The notes beneath the pieces were generated by a model. The model had not been told where the DNA came from, made no database searches, and worked only from the letters and a program-made list of their open reading frames with translations. This document shows, in pieces, positions 1 through 6,836 of a stretch of 7,060 nucleotides of DNA. Every line of letters begins with the position of its first letter. Position 1 is the stretch's first letter. The stretch lies in NCBI GenBank assembly GCA_012512545.1, contig JAAZDZ010000451.1, forward strand, positions 1 through 7,060. Direction: 5' to 3'. The translations under genes and the position numbers were made by a program. The stretch comes from Alcaligenaceae bacterium (GTDB taxonomy: Bacteria; Pseudomonadota; Gammaproteobacteria; Burkholderiales; Burkholderiaceae_B).

Positions 1-1034
1 AACGCAGACGATCGGGCTATGGCTTGCGAAATGACTTCCGTGCCCTTGGAAAAAGCTTCGAACTCAAACACCCCGACCGGGCCATTCCAGACAATGGTGC
101 CCGCCTTTTCCAGAATCGCCGCCAGTTGTTCTGCAGTACGCGGGCCAATATCCAGAATCATGTCGTCCTGGGCGACATCAGCAGCGTCTTTGGTTTCGGC
201 CGCCGCATCTTCGCTGAACACCCTGGCGCACACGACATCAACGGGAATCGGCACCTCGGCGCCCCGCGCCTTCATGGTTTCGATGACGGCGCGGGCCTCT
301 TCAACCTGCCCGGCTTCAGCCAGCGACTTGCCGATGGGCAGACCAGCCGCCAGCATGAACGTGTTGGCAATGCCGCCCCCCACCACCAGTTGATCGACTT
401 TCTCGGACAAGGCCCGCAGCACCGACAGCTTGGTGGACACTTTGGCGCCCCCGACAATCGCCACCAAAGGGCGGCGCGGCTGGCTGAGCGCCCGGTCCAG
501 GGCCACAAGCTCGGCTTCCAGCAAAGGGCCTGCGCAGGCCACGGGCGCGTATTGCGCCATGCCGTGGGTGGTGGCTTCCTTGCGGTGCGCGGTGCCAAAG
601 GCATCATTCACGTAAACATCGCACAGTGCGGCCATCTTGCGCGCCAGCGCATCGTCGTTCTGTTTCTCTCCCTTGTTGCAGCGGCAGTTTTCCAGCAGCA
701 CAACCTCGCCAGGCTGTAATGCCACGCCATCGACCCAATCCTGCACCAGAGGCACCGGGCGTTCGAGCAATTCAGACAGTCGGGCAGCTACTGGCGCCAG
801 AGAATCTTCAGGTCTGACCACGCCTTCGACCGGACGGCCCAGGTGAGAGGTGATCATGACGGCGGCACCGGCATTCAGCGCCATGCGGATGGCGGGCACC
901 GAGGCAGACACGCGGGTGTCTTCGGTGATGCGGCCATCCTGCATGGGAACATTGAAGTCGCAGCGAATGAATACTCGCTTGCCGGACAGGGCGCCGGATC
1001 GGGCCAACGAAGACAGGGTCTGAACTGTGGTCAT
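1..1034 (-). CDS. pgk: Phosphoglycerate kinase, C-terminus cut by window edge
   Basis: Pgk transfers the phosphate of 1,3-bisphosphoglycerate to ADP, giving 3-phosphoglycerate and ATP in cytosolic glycolysis; it runs in reverse in gluconeogenesis. The frame is open from an ATG at 1034 to the left edge, giving 344 codons. The family is usually about 390-400 residues, so roughly 50 C-terminal residues, including the glycine-rich nucleotide loop, lie outside. Visible family motifs are RCDFNVP (24-30), SHLGRP (63-68), [11 protein letters not shown] (113-123), [10 protein letters not shown] (142-151), GGAKVSTK (195-202), GGGIANTF (219-226) and WNGPVGVFE (316-324). Together these cover the basic substrate patch and part of the nucleotide site. 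No Shine-Dalgarno precedes the ATG, but no other in-frame start lies close by, and the N-terminus matches relatives from memory. It is the last gene of the visible tkt-gap-pgk operon, 124 nt after gap. Identity is very secure. Confidence 0.97.
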   Translation of the reverse strand, partial: MTTVQTLSSLARSGALSGKRVFIRCDFNVPMQDGRITEDTRVSASVPAIRMALNAGAAVMITSHLGRPVEGVVRPEDSLAPVAARLSELLERPVPLVQDWVDGVALQPGEVVLLENCRCNKGEKQNDDALARKMAALCDVYVNDAFGTAHRKEATTHGMAQYAPVACAGPLLEAELVALDRALSQPRRPLVAIVGGAKVSTKLSVLRALSEKVDQLVVGGGIANTFMLAAGLPIGKSLAEAGQVEEARAVIETMKARGAEVPIPVDVVCARVFSEDAAAETKDAADVAQDDMILDIGPRTAEQLAAILEKAGTIVWNGPVGVFEFEAFSKGTEVISQAIARSSA

Positions 1035-1070
1035 GATGCAATGCAGCAGAAAGAAATAGAGGAAATGAGA

Positions 1071-1114
1071 AGGGAAGTTGCCAACCACGCGCATGACGTG
1101 CCCGGAACTTCCCT
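1071..1114 (-). other. Inverted repeat: possible RNA stem-loop in pgk leader
   Basis: Two perfect 9-nt arms, AGGGAAGTT at 1071-1079 and AACTTCCCT at 1106-1114, face each other across 26 nt. The loop holds a smaller 4-bp stem, CACG (1086-1089) with CGTG (1097-1100). In the operon mRNA this structure would form shortly before the pgk start. It would be followed by a pyrimidine-rich stretch (about 1044-1070) running almost to the ATG. The repeat is directly visible. A role in partial termination, RNA processing or translation control of pgk is inference. Confidence 0.45.
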
Positions 1115-1126
1115 CTGGCGGTCGCC

Positions 1127-1147
1127 CTGCCTCTGGTCGGGAGGCAG
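1127..1147 (-). other. Short hairpin just after gap stop
   Basis: CTGCCTC (1127-1133) and GAGGCAG (1141-1147) form a perfect 7-bp stem with a 7-nt loop, 11 nt past the gap stop codon. No U-tract follows on the minus strand, so it does not look like a normal intrinsic terminator. A 3'-end stabiliser or processing hairpin between gap and pgk is possible. The function is not shown by the sequence. Confidence 0.4.
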
Positions 1148-1158
1148 TGTGACTGTGT

Positions 1159-2169
1159 TTACTTGGCGTTCATCAGTGCAACAGTGGTATCGAGCATGCG
1201 CTCGGAGAAACCCCATTCATTGTCATACCAGGCGGATACCTTGACCAGCCGGCCCGATACCTTAGTAAGCAGGGAATCGACCGTGCTGGAAACCGTGGTG
1301 TGGTTGAAGTCGATGGAGACCAGCGGCTCTTCGGTGTAGGCCAGCACGCCCTTGAGCGCGCCTTCGGATGCTTCCTTGAGAATGCCGTTGACTTCTTCCA
1401 CCGTGGTGTCGCGTGCAGCCACGAAGGAAAGGTCCACCATGGACACATTGATGGTCGGCACACGAATGGCAAAACCATCCAGCTTGCCCGCAAGTTCTGG
1501 AATGACCAGACCTACGGCCGCTGCGGCACCGGTACTGGTGGGAATCATGCTCTGGGTGGCGGAACGGGCGCGGCGCAGGTCGGAATGATAGACGTCGGTC
1601 AGGACCTGGTCGTTGGTATAGGCGTGAATGGTGGTCATCAGGCCGTTCACCACACCCAGCTTGTCGTTCAGCGGCTTGACCAGCGGTGCCAGGCCGTTGG
1701 TGGTGCAGGAAGCATTGGAAATCACTGTGTCGCTGGCCTTGAGGATGTCGTGATTCACGCCATAGACGATGGTGGCGTCGATATCCTTGCCGCCAGGCGC
1801 GGAAATAACGACCTTCCTGGCACCCGCCTGCATGTGAGCCTGGCATCTTTCCTTGGTCTTGAACGCGCCGGTGCATTCGAGCACGACATCCACGCCCAAC
1901 TCTTCCCAGGGCAGAGCGGAGGCGTCGCGGTTGGACAGCACGCGGATGCGATCACCATTCACAACCATGTAATCGCCATCGACTTCCACCGTGCCGGGGA
2001 AACGGCCATGCACGGAGTCGTATTGAGTCAGGTGGGCATTGGTCTTGAGGCTGCCCATGGCATTGATGGCCACGATTTCGATGTCGTGCTTCTTGCCGCC
2101 TTCGTAGTGCGCGCGCAGAACATTGCGGCCGATACGCCCATAACCATTGATCGCCACGCGAATCGTCAT
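1159..2169 (-). CDS. gap: Glyceraldehyde-3-phosphate dehydrogenase, type I
   Basis: Gap oxidises and phosphorylates glyceraldehyde 3-phosphate to 1,3-bisphosphoglycerate using NAD(P)+, in the cytosol, normally as a homotetramer. The 336-residue length is typical. The Rossmann motif NGYGRIGR is at 8-15. The catalytic Cys154 sits in SNASCTTN (151-158 region) and the partner His182 in TTIHAYTN. The phosphate-site block IPTSTGAA (209-216) and the C-terminal WYDNEWGFS (314-322) are intact. Two positions are unusual. Residue 37 is Ala where NAD-dependent enzymes usually carry the ribose-binding Asp (AIND becomes AINA). Residue 158 is Gly where the motif usually ends in a second Cys (ASCTTNC becomes ASCTTNG). 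Both may affect cofactor choice or redox behaviour; that is inference. The ATG at 2169 has a good Shine-Dalgarno. The gene follows tkt after only 15 nt and precedes pgk. An erythrose-4-phosphate dehydrogenase (Epd) role is less likely given the overall sequence. Confidence 0.97.
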   Translation of the reverse strand: MTIRVAINGYGRIGRNVLRAHYEGGKKHDIEIVAINAMGSLKTNAHLTQYDSVHGRFPGTVEVDGDYMVVNGDRIRVLSNRDASALPWEELGVDVVLECTGAFKTKERCQAHMQAGARKVVISAPGGKDIDATIVYGVNHDILKASDTVISNASCTTNGLAPLVKPLNDKLGVVNGLMTTIHAYTNDQVLTDVYHSDLRRARSATQSMIPTSTGAAAAVGLVIPELAGKLDGFAIRVPTINVSMVDLSFVAARDTTVEEVNGILKEASEGALKGVLAYTEEPLVSIDFNHTTVSSTVDSLLTKVSGRLVKVSAWYDNEWGFSERMLDTTVALMNAK

Positions 2170-2176
2170 TTCTGAA

Positions 2177-2182
2177 TCTCCT
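2177..2182 (-). promoter_or_regulatory. Shine-Dalgarno of gap
   Basis: AGGAGA lies 7 nt upstream of the gap ATG and fixes the start at 2169. The tkt stop codon (TAA, 2187-2185) lies right beside it, so ribosomes ending tkt finish at the gap ribosome-binding site. That favours coupled translation. Confidence 0.8.
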
Positions 2183-2184
2183 GT

Positions 2185-4230
2185 TTATAGAACTTGCTCG
2201 ACCACTGCGGCCACATTTTCCACAGTCAGACCGAAATGTTTGAACAACTGATCGGCAGGTGCGGATTCACCGAACGTATCAATACCGACCACAGCGCCTT
2301 CCAGGCCCACATACTTGTACCAGCCCGATGTCGAGCCCGCTTCCACCGCCACGCGCGGCAAGCCCTTGGGCAGCACGGATTCGCGCCATTGGACATCCTG
2401 GGCGTCGAAGAGTTCCACGCAGGGCATGGACACCACGCGCACGGCAATACCGCGCTCGCCCAGCGCTTTCTGCGCCTCAAGCGCCAGGGCCACTTCAGAG
2501 CCTGTGGCGATAAGGATGGCGCGCGCGTCCGGCGCATCGCGCAATACATAACCGCCGCGTTCAATGGCGGCCACCGTGGCGGCATCACGTTCGACAAACG
2601 GCAGGTTCTGGCGTGACAGCAACAGCGCCGTGGGGCCGCCGTCGCGCACCTGCATGCCCAGACTGGCCGGGCGCTGCAAAGCGCTGGCCCAGGCCACGGC
2701 GGTTTCAGTAGTATCGCAAGGGCGCCACACGTGCAGGTTGGGAATCAGCCGCAGACTGGCAGGGTGTTCGACGGGCTGGTGTGTGGGGCCATCTTCGCCC
2801 AGGCCGATGGAATCGTGCGTGAACACATGCACAACACGCTGCTTCATGAGCGCCGCCATGCGCACGGCATTGCGCGAATAATCGGAGAAGGTCAGGAAAG
2901 TGCCACCATAAGGCAGGTAACCGCCATGCAGGGCCATGCCATTCATGATGGCCGCCATGCCGAATTCGCGCACGCCGTAATTGATATGACGGCCCGCCTG
3001 AATATGCGATTCGCCTGCGCGCACTGGCGCAACGCCTTTCCAGTCAGTCAGGTTGGAACCGGTCAGGTCGGCGGAACCACCCAGCATTTCCGGCAGGCGT
3101 TCAGCGTAGGCGGTCAGCGCCACCTGAGAAGCCTTGCGGCTGGCCATGGTTTCCGCTTTCTGATTGGTGGCCTGGATGAACTCCTGGGCCTGCTGCGCGA
3201 ACCCGGCAGGCAGGTCGCCTGCCATGCGGCGGCGGAACTCTTCGGCTTCTTCAGGGAAAGCGGCGGCGAAAGCATCGAAACGTTCTTGCCATTCCTGCTG
3301 CTGGCGCGCGCCGTTGTCGCGCGCATCCCAGAGCGCGTAGACTTCCTGTGGCACAACGAACGGGCCGTGGGGCCAGCCGATGGCGTCGCGCGTCGCCTGG
3401 ATTTCTTCTGCGCCCAGGGGCGCGCCATGCACTTTTTCAGAGCCTGCCGCATTCGGTGCGCCCTTGCCAATGACGGTGCGACAGCAGATCAGCGTGGGTT
3501 TGCCGCCCTGGCCTGCCTGCTGCCTGGCCTGGGCAATGGCGCGATCCACCGCGGCGACATCGTGGCCATCCACACTACGAATCACATTCCAGCCATAGCT
3601 CTCGAAGCGGGCCGGGGTGTCATCGCCAAACCAGTTCTGAACCTGGCCGTCGATGGAAATGCCGTTGTCGTCGTACAGCACAATGAGCTTGGACAGCCCC
3701 AAAGTGCCGGCCAGCGAGCACACTTCGTGGGAAATACCTTCCATCAGACAGCCGTCACCCACAAAGGCGTAGGTGAAGTGATCGACAATATTATGGCCGT
3801 CGCGGTTGAATTCCTGCGCCAGCAGTGCTTCGGACAGCGCCATGCCGACGGCATTGGCAATGCCCTGCCCCAGCGGCCCGGTCGTGGTTTCAACCCCGGC
3901 GGTATAACCGACTTCGGGGTGACCGGGAGTGCGTGAATGCAGCTGGCGGAATTGCCTGAGTTCCTCGATGGGAAGATCGTAGCCGGTGAGATGCAAAAGG
4001 GAATAGATCAACATTGAGCCGTGACCATTGGACAGCACGAAGCGGTCGCGATCGGGCCAGGCAGTATCGGCAGGGTTATGGCGCAGGTGACGCGACCACA
4101 ATGCCACTGAAATTTCAGCCATACCCATCGGGGCGCCGGGGTGACCGGACTTGGCTTGTTGAACCGCATCCATGGAAAGCGCGCGAATGGCGTTTGCCAT
4201 GGACATGACTTGGGCTGGCGTGTGGCTCAT
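2185..4230 (-). CDS. tkt: Transketolase
   Basis: Transketolase moves two-carbon ketol units between sugar phosphates in the pentose phosphate pathway (or Calvin cycle), using thiamine diphosphate and a divalent metal, as a cytosolic dimer. The 681-residue protein is close to the usual 660-680. The N-terminal pyrophosphate domain has SGHPGAPMG (28-36), [10 protein letters not shown] (67-76), the cofactor motif starting GDG (158-160) and ending DDNG (187-190), and HGAPLG (268-273). The pyrimidine domain holds the presumed catalytic Glu422 in YGVREFGM and the signature [17 protein letters not shown] (472-488). The C-terminal domain has ATGSEV (575-580) and TFGESAP (652-658). The start at 4230 gives an N-terminus aligning with E. 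coli TktA, though no clear Shine-Dalgarno precedes it; Met9 or Met11 are alternatives. It is the first gene of tkt-gap-pgk. No Calvin-cycle genes are visible, so a general pentose phosphate role is more likely than the cbbT role. Confidence 0.98.
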   Translation of the reverse strand: MSHTPAQVMSMANAIRALSMDAVQQAKSGHPGAPMGMAEISVALWSRHLRHNPADTAWPDRDRFVLSNGHGSMLIYSLLHLTGYDLPIEELRQFRQLHSRTPGHPEVGYTAGVETTTGPLGQGIANAVGMALSEALLAQEFNRDGHNIVDHFTYAFVGDGCLMEGISHEVCSLAGTLGLSKLIVLYDDNGISIDGQVQNWFGDDTPARFESYGWNVIRSVDGHDVAAVDRAIAQARQQAGQGGKPTLICCRTVIGKGAPNAAGSEKVHGAPLGAEEIQATRDAIGWPHGPFVVPQEVYALWDARDNGARQQQEWQERFDAFAAAFPEEAEEFRRRMAGDLPAGFAQQAQEFIQATNQKAETMASRKASQVALTAYAERLPEMLGGSADLTGSNLTDWKGVAPVRAGESHIQAGRHINYGVREFGMAAIMNGMALHGGYLPYGGTFLTFSDYSRNAVRMAALMKQRVVHVFTHDSIGLGEDGPTHQPVEHPASLRLIPNLHVWRPCDTTETAVAWASALQRPASLGMQVRDGGPTALLLSRQNLPFVERDAATVAAIERGGYVLRDAPDARAILIATGSEVALALEAQKALGERGIAVRVVSMPCVELFDAQDVQWRESVLPKGLPRVAVEAGSTSGWYKYVGLEGAVVGIDTFGESAPADQLFKHFGLTVENVAAVVEQVL

Positions 4231-4299
4231 GGGAAATAGGTGCAGGGCCTGGCCACGATGCCTGGCGCAGGCGCATCATCAGAGTTTGCAAAGTCCTTG

Positions 4300-4305
4300 A
4301 TTTTA
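4300..4305 (-). promoter_or_regulatory. Possible -10 box for tkt operon
   Basis: The minus strand reads TAAAAT here, one mismatch from TATAAT, in the AT-richer part of the region. A start about 7 nt downstream would give a leader of roughly 60 nt before tkt. No good -35 box is visible at 16-18 nt spacing, so this is tentative. Confidence 0.3.
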
Positions 4306-4354
4306 ACACCCCGACCACTTCGCTTCCCGACGGGCTGCGCGACGCTCTGGAAGG

Positions 4355-4360
4355 TATGAT
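4355..4360 (+). promoter_or_regulatory. Possible -10 box for rsmE
   Basis: TATGAT is one mismatch from TATAAT and lies 29 nt upstream of the chosen rsmE ATG. It would give a leader of about 20-25 nt. The matching -35 position is GC-rich and poor. It also overlaps a possible TTG start at 4360, which argues against that longer rsmE start. Confidence 0.35.
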
Positions 4361-4389
4361 TGGCGTGTGATTCCCCACAGCCATTTCCG

Positions 4390-5121
4390 ATGAGTTCACC
4401 ACGCTTTCACTGTCCGTTTCCGCTGACCGCCAACCAGCGCACAGAACTTCCCGATGCCCTGGCTCACCATGCGGTGCGCGTCCTGCGCCTGCGTCATGGC
4501 AGCGCCATCACCCTGTTCGATGGCCGGGGCGGCTGTTACCTGGCCACACTCGAAATCGAGGGCAGGCGCGCCTGGGCGCAAACAGGCGACCATCTCGCCG
4601 CCGAAGCCGAGCTACCGGTGCGCACCGTGCTGGTGCAAGGCATTGCCAGCGGCGACAAAATGGACTGGATTGTCGAAAAAGCCGTTGAGATGGGGGTGTC
4701 GCAGCTGGTGCCCATTACGGCGCAACGCAGCGTCATACAGCTTTCGGGCGAGCGGCGCGAGAAGCGCCTGCGCCACTGGCAGCGCATCGCCGTCGCCGCC
4801 AGCGAACAATGCGGGCGCAACCGCATCATGGAAGTCGCCCCTCCCCAGGGGCTGGCCGAATGGCTGTCAGAGGCCGGACCCGGCCTGCTGCGCCTGGCCT
4901 GCCACCCCGAAGCCGATACCTCTCTGGCAACCGCCCTGGAAGCGCACCACGGCCCCCTGGCCCTGACAATAGGCCCCGAAGGCGGATGGTCAGACGAAGA
5001 ACTGGAAATGATGCAAGGCCAGGGCCTGACAACCGTGCGCTTCGGACATCGCATATTGCGCACCGAAACCGCAGGTATCGCACTGATGGCGGCCGTGGCC
5101 GCCCTGAAAGGCTGGAACTGA
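4390..5121 (+). CDS. rsmE: 16S rRNA (uracil1498-N3)-methyltransferase
   Basis: RsmE methylates N3 of U1498 in helix 44 of 16S rRNA, using S-adenosylmethionine, on assembled 30S subunits. It is a SPOUT-class (trefoil-knot) enzyme that acts as a dimer. The 243-residue product from the ATG at 4390 matches the family length and the N-terminal pattern of a PUA-like domain (about 1-70). The SPOUT domain shows GDKMDWIVEKAVEMGV (88-103), EQCGRNR (139-145), IGPEGGWSDEE (194-204) and HRILRTETA (220-228), the last two lining the knotted SAM site. A TTG at 4360 would add 10 residues but has no support. The gene diverges from tkt and converges on the barstar gene with a 24-nt gap. The last codons and the stop lie in a perfect 14-bp tandem duplication. 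No clear Shine-Dalgarno precedes the ATG. Confidence 0.96.
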   Translation: MSSPRFHCPFPLTANQRTELPDALAHHAVRVLRLRHGSAITLFDGRGGCYLATLEIEGRRAWAQTGDHLAAEAELPVRTVLVQGIASGDKMDWIVEKAVEMGVSQLVPITAQRSVIQLSGERREKRLRHWQRIAVAASEQCGRNRIMEVAPPQGLAEWLSEAGPGLLRLACHPEADTSLATALEAHHGPLALTIGPEGGWSDEELEMMQGQGLTTVRFGHRILRTETAGIALMAAVAALKGWN

Positions 5122-5131
5122 AAGGCTGGAA
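5104..5131. repeat. Perfect 14-bp tandem duplication over rsmE stop
   Basis: CTGAAAGGCTGGAA occurs twice with no gap, at 5104-5117 and 5118-5131. The first copy encodes the last residues of RsmE. The TGA stop (5119-5121) falls inside the second copy in a shifted frame. Replication slippage or a short tandem duplication is the natural explanation. Confidence 0.9.
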
Positions 5132-5138
5132 TCCAGCC
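5124..5138. terminator. Hairpin between convergent rsmE and barstar genes
   Basis: GGCTGG (5124-5129) pairs with CCAGCC (5133-5138) across a 3-nt loop; the same palindrome reads on both strands. It fills most of the 24-nt gap between the two convergent stop codons, where a shared bidirectional terminator is expected. There is no run of T after it on either strand, only TTT on the minus side. Intrinsic termination is therefore uncertain. Confidence 0.4.
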
Positions 5139-5145
5139 GCTGAAG

Positions 5146-5613
5146 CTATTCTTCGGAAACACCCGAGTAAGGCGTGGGCGCCACGCCGGGCTCCGGGTCC
5201 GGGTGCTTGCCCGCATGCACAATGTGGTAGGCAAAGCTGCGGCCATTATTGTTAGCGTACTCGACCACATCCTGACAGACGCTTTCAATGGCCGCCGCAT
5301 CTTCGGCCAGCGCAGGGTCGCCGGAATGCAGATTGTCGAACCACAGGAAGAGGCCGCTTTTCTGATCGAGCACGGTGTCGCACAGGCAATCGTACAAAGC
5401 GTCGAGGTTGCCGCCAAAGAACTCGGGAAAATCCACCGCCTTGACGACCGCCCGCAACACGGCTGAACGGCTGCGCGCGCGATCGCAATCCACGACAAAC
5501 GCGGCCAGCCCGACCTCGTCGGCGACCTTCATGACTTCATTCTGCTCTGAGGACACAACGTCCACCAAGCCACCATTTTGCAATTTTTCCTGCAGCGATT
5601 GCACCTGGCTCAT
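5146..5613 (-). CDS. Barstar-family protein (RNase inhibitor-like)
   Basis: Barstar is the cytosolic inhibitor that blocks the active site of the ribonuclease barnase. Here residues 36-130 look like a barstar domain, with the signature DFPEFFGGNLDALYDCL (61-77). Against B. amyloliquefaciens barstar, the barnase-contact positions Tyr29, Asp35, Trp38 and Asp39 correspond to Phe65, Asp71, Tyr74 and Asp75. Both key acids are therefore kept and the aromatic positions stay aromatic. The protein has 155 residues against about 90 for classical barstar. It carries a 35-residue N-terminal extension and a Pro-rich, acidic tail (about 134-155) that is probably disordered. The start is fixed by a strong Shine-Dalgarno, and ATGA overlaps the patatin stop. 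No ribonuclease gene is in the window, so a barnase partner, a different nuclease target or a different role (for example with the patatin) are all open. Family call good; function unknown. Confidence 0.88.
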   Translation of the reverse strand: MSQVQSLQEKLQNGGLVDVVSSEQNEVMKVADEVGLAAFVVDCDRARSRSAVLRAVVKAVDFPEFFGGNLDALYDCLCDTVLDQKSGLFLWFDNLHSGDPALAEDAAAIESVCQDVVEYANNNGRSFAYHIVHAGKHPDPEPGVAPTPYSGVSEE

Positions 5614-6836
5614 CCGGGCGTCTCCTTGAAAAAAGCGTGCACTTCATCTGCACGGTTCATGCTGTCGGCACGACCCAGCTCAATCAGTGCCTGCGTGTAG
5701 CTCCCCTCGAACAACAAATAGGAAATCAGCGCGGCGCCTGCCCTGCCTCCTGAGCTCGACGATACACCGAGAACCGAAAACAGGGTACGGGCAGCACGAG
5801 GCATCCGCCTGAGGTGAACCATCGCCAACTCATCCAGCGAACGGCTTGGCATAATCGCCAATGTACGGACCGGACGCAGCGACTGGCTTTTTAATACATT
5901 TGGCTCAAGCTGCGCAAGCAACTCGTTCACCCTTTCCATACTTTCAAAGTCGCTGGCCACCGTATCCTGAAAAATACTGAACAAAACATGGCCGCCAATC
6001 TGCGCCAGCGAGGGGTAATGCGGGTCGGCCAGGCGCCGCTCCGGGTGGGTCTCATCGCGGTAACCCGTTCCCACCACAAAGATTTTTTCCGCGCCCAGGT
6101 GAATCGCCGGGCTGATGGGCGCAAGGTGCCGCATGGAACCATCGCCGCACCACTCAGTGTGTCCGTGAACCAACATTGCCTTGGCCGGAAACACGAAAGG
6201 AATGGCGGAAGAGGCCAGCAGGTGATCCACGCCAATACTGGCAGGCACCGCCTGGCGCAAAGAGCGGCGCCAGGGTTTGATGCCGCCGCGCGCCTGATAG
6301 AAGGTAATGTGTTCGCCCGTGCTGTAGCCGGATGCCGTGATGGCCAGCGCATCCAGAGCACCGTTTTCCAGGTTGCGTTTGAGCTGGTCGAAATCCAGAA
6401 AATCGTCCAGTAATTCGTCCAGGGGCTGGTTATCAAGCAAGGAGCGCGGCTGATGGCTGCGTAACGAAGGCGCCAGCCAGCCCGCAGCCATCATGCCGAA
6501 CCAGCGCAGGCCGGTGCGCAGCAGGCGCCAGGCGTCGGCATGATAGACCTTGCCGGTGCTCAGCCCCGACCACAGGTTCAGCATGCCTTCCAGCGCGCCA
6601 TGAGGGTCGTGGGCGCGGCAGGCATAGGCCGCCGCATTGATTGCGCCCGCCGAGGTGCCGCACACGATGGAAAAGGGACTGCAGAAATCGGGGCTGCGCG
6701 CCGGATCAAGCAGTTCCAGCACCCCCGCAAGCACGCCTGCCTGATAAGCCGCCCGCGCCCCGCCGCCCGTAAGAATCAGCCCTACGGGATTGGCGGCGGC
6801 ACAATGAGGCTGATTACTCGCGAGGTGTGTTGGCAT
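5610..6836 (-). CDS. Patatin-like phospholipase / acyl hydrolase
   Basis: Patatin-fold enzymes cleave acyl chains from phospholipids or other esters with a Ser-Asp dyad. This 408-residue protein has the oxyanion-hole motif GGGARAAYQAG (24-34), the nucleophile elbow GTSAG (60-64, Ser62), the helper segment ASSAIPFVFPA (208-218) and the Asp motif GDGSM (231-235, Asp232). The dyad is therefore complete. After the core comes a C-terminal region (about 300-405) of the kind seen in betaproteobacterial patatin-like proteins, containing LLFEGSYTQALIELG (374-388). There is no signal peptide or convincing membrane helix, so it is probably cytosolic or membrane-peripheral. The start at the ATG 6836 (or TTG 6839) is forced, because the oxyanion motif begins only about 22 codons in and no other start lies between. 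It therefore overlaps the maeB end by 23 nt, and its own TGA overlaps the barstar ATG. The substrate is unknown. Confidence 0.92.
   Translation of the reverse strand: MPTHLASNQPHCAAANPVGLILTGGGARAAYQAGVLAGVLELLDPARSPDFCSPFSIVCGTSAGAINAAAYACRAHDPHGALEGMLNLWSGLSTGKVYHADAWRLLRTGLRWFGMMAAGWLAPSLRSHQPRSLLDNQPLDELLDDFLDFDQLKRNLENGALDALAITASGYSTGEHITFYQARGGIKPWRRSLRQAVPASIGVDHLLASSAIPFVFPAKAMLVHGHTEWCGDGSMRHLAPISPAIHLGAEKIFVVGTGYRDETHPERRLADPHYPSLAQIGGHVLFSIFQDTVASDFESMERVNELLAQLEPNVLKSQSLRPVRTLAIMPSRSLDELAMVHLRRMPRAARTLFSVLGVSSSSGGRAGAALISYLLFEGSYTQALIELGRADSMNRADEVHAFFKETPG
5621..5626 (-). promoter_or_regulatory. Shine-Dalgarno of barstar gene
   Basis: AGGAGA lies 7 nt upstream of the barstar ATG, inside the last codons of the patatin gene. 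It is one of the two strong ribosome-binding sites in the window. It supports the start at 5613 and suggests the inhibitor can be initiated independently as well as by coupling. Confidence 0.75.

Larger units (their letters stand above)
4231..4389. promoter_or_regulatory. Divergent promoter region between tkt and rsmE
   Basis: This is the only divergent intergenic region in the window, 159 bp, and it must carry promoters for tkt-gap-pgk on the left and rsmE on the right unless transcription enters from elsewhere. It includes a locally AT-richer stretch around 4283-4306. Two possible -10 elements are listed separately. No clear operator or riboswitch is visible, and neither flanking gene has a good Shine-Dalgarno. 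Confidence 0.6.

Noticed and set aside
24..719. A 231-codon plus-strand frame near the left edge
   Set aside because: It is antisense to pgk, whose motifs are continuous through this stretch.
1127..1147. The hairpin after gap as a rho-independent terminator ending the operon
   Set aside because: No U-tract follows on the minus strand and pgk continues in the same direction as in related operons.
1300..2175. A 291-codon plus-strand frame opposite gap
   Set aside because: Same reason: it mirrors the gap codons, its product is unlike known families, and gap is unambiguous.
2731..3936. A 401-codon open frame on the plus strand opposite tkt
   Set aside because: It lies wholly antisense to a clear transketolase gene, has no recognisable domain, and is the kind of frame that GC-rich codon bias leaves open on the opposite strand.
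4285..4292. Palindrome TTTGCAAA in the tkt/rsmE region as an operator
   Set aside because: Only 8 bp with no matching flanks and no second copy, so it can occur by chance.
4360..4389. TTG at 4360 as the rsmE start
   Set aside because: It overlaps the best -10 match and adds residues absent from the family; the ATG at 4390 gives the usual N-terminus.
4536..5498. A 320-codon minus-strand frame spanning rsmE and part of the barstar gene
   Set aside because: It is antisense to rsmE and out of frame with the barstar gene; both real genes carry family motifs and this frame does not.
5146..6836. Patatin plus barstar as a CBASS-like or toxin-antitoxin defence system
   Set aside because: No cyclase, nucleotide sensor, NTPase or mobile-element context is present; the neighbours are core metabolic genes. 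Kept only as a coupled pair of unknown purpose.
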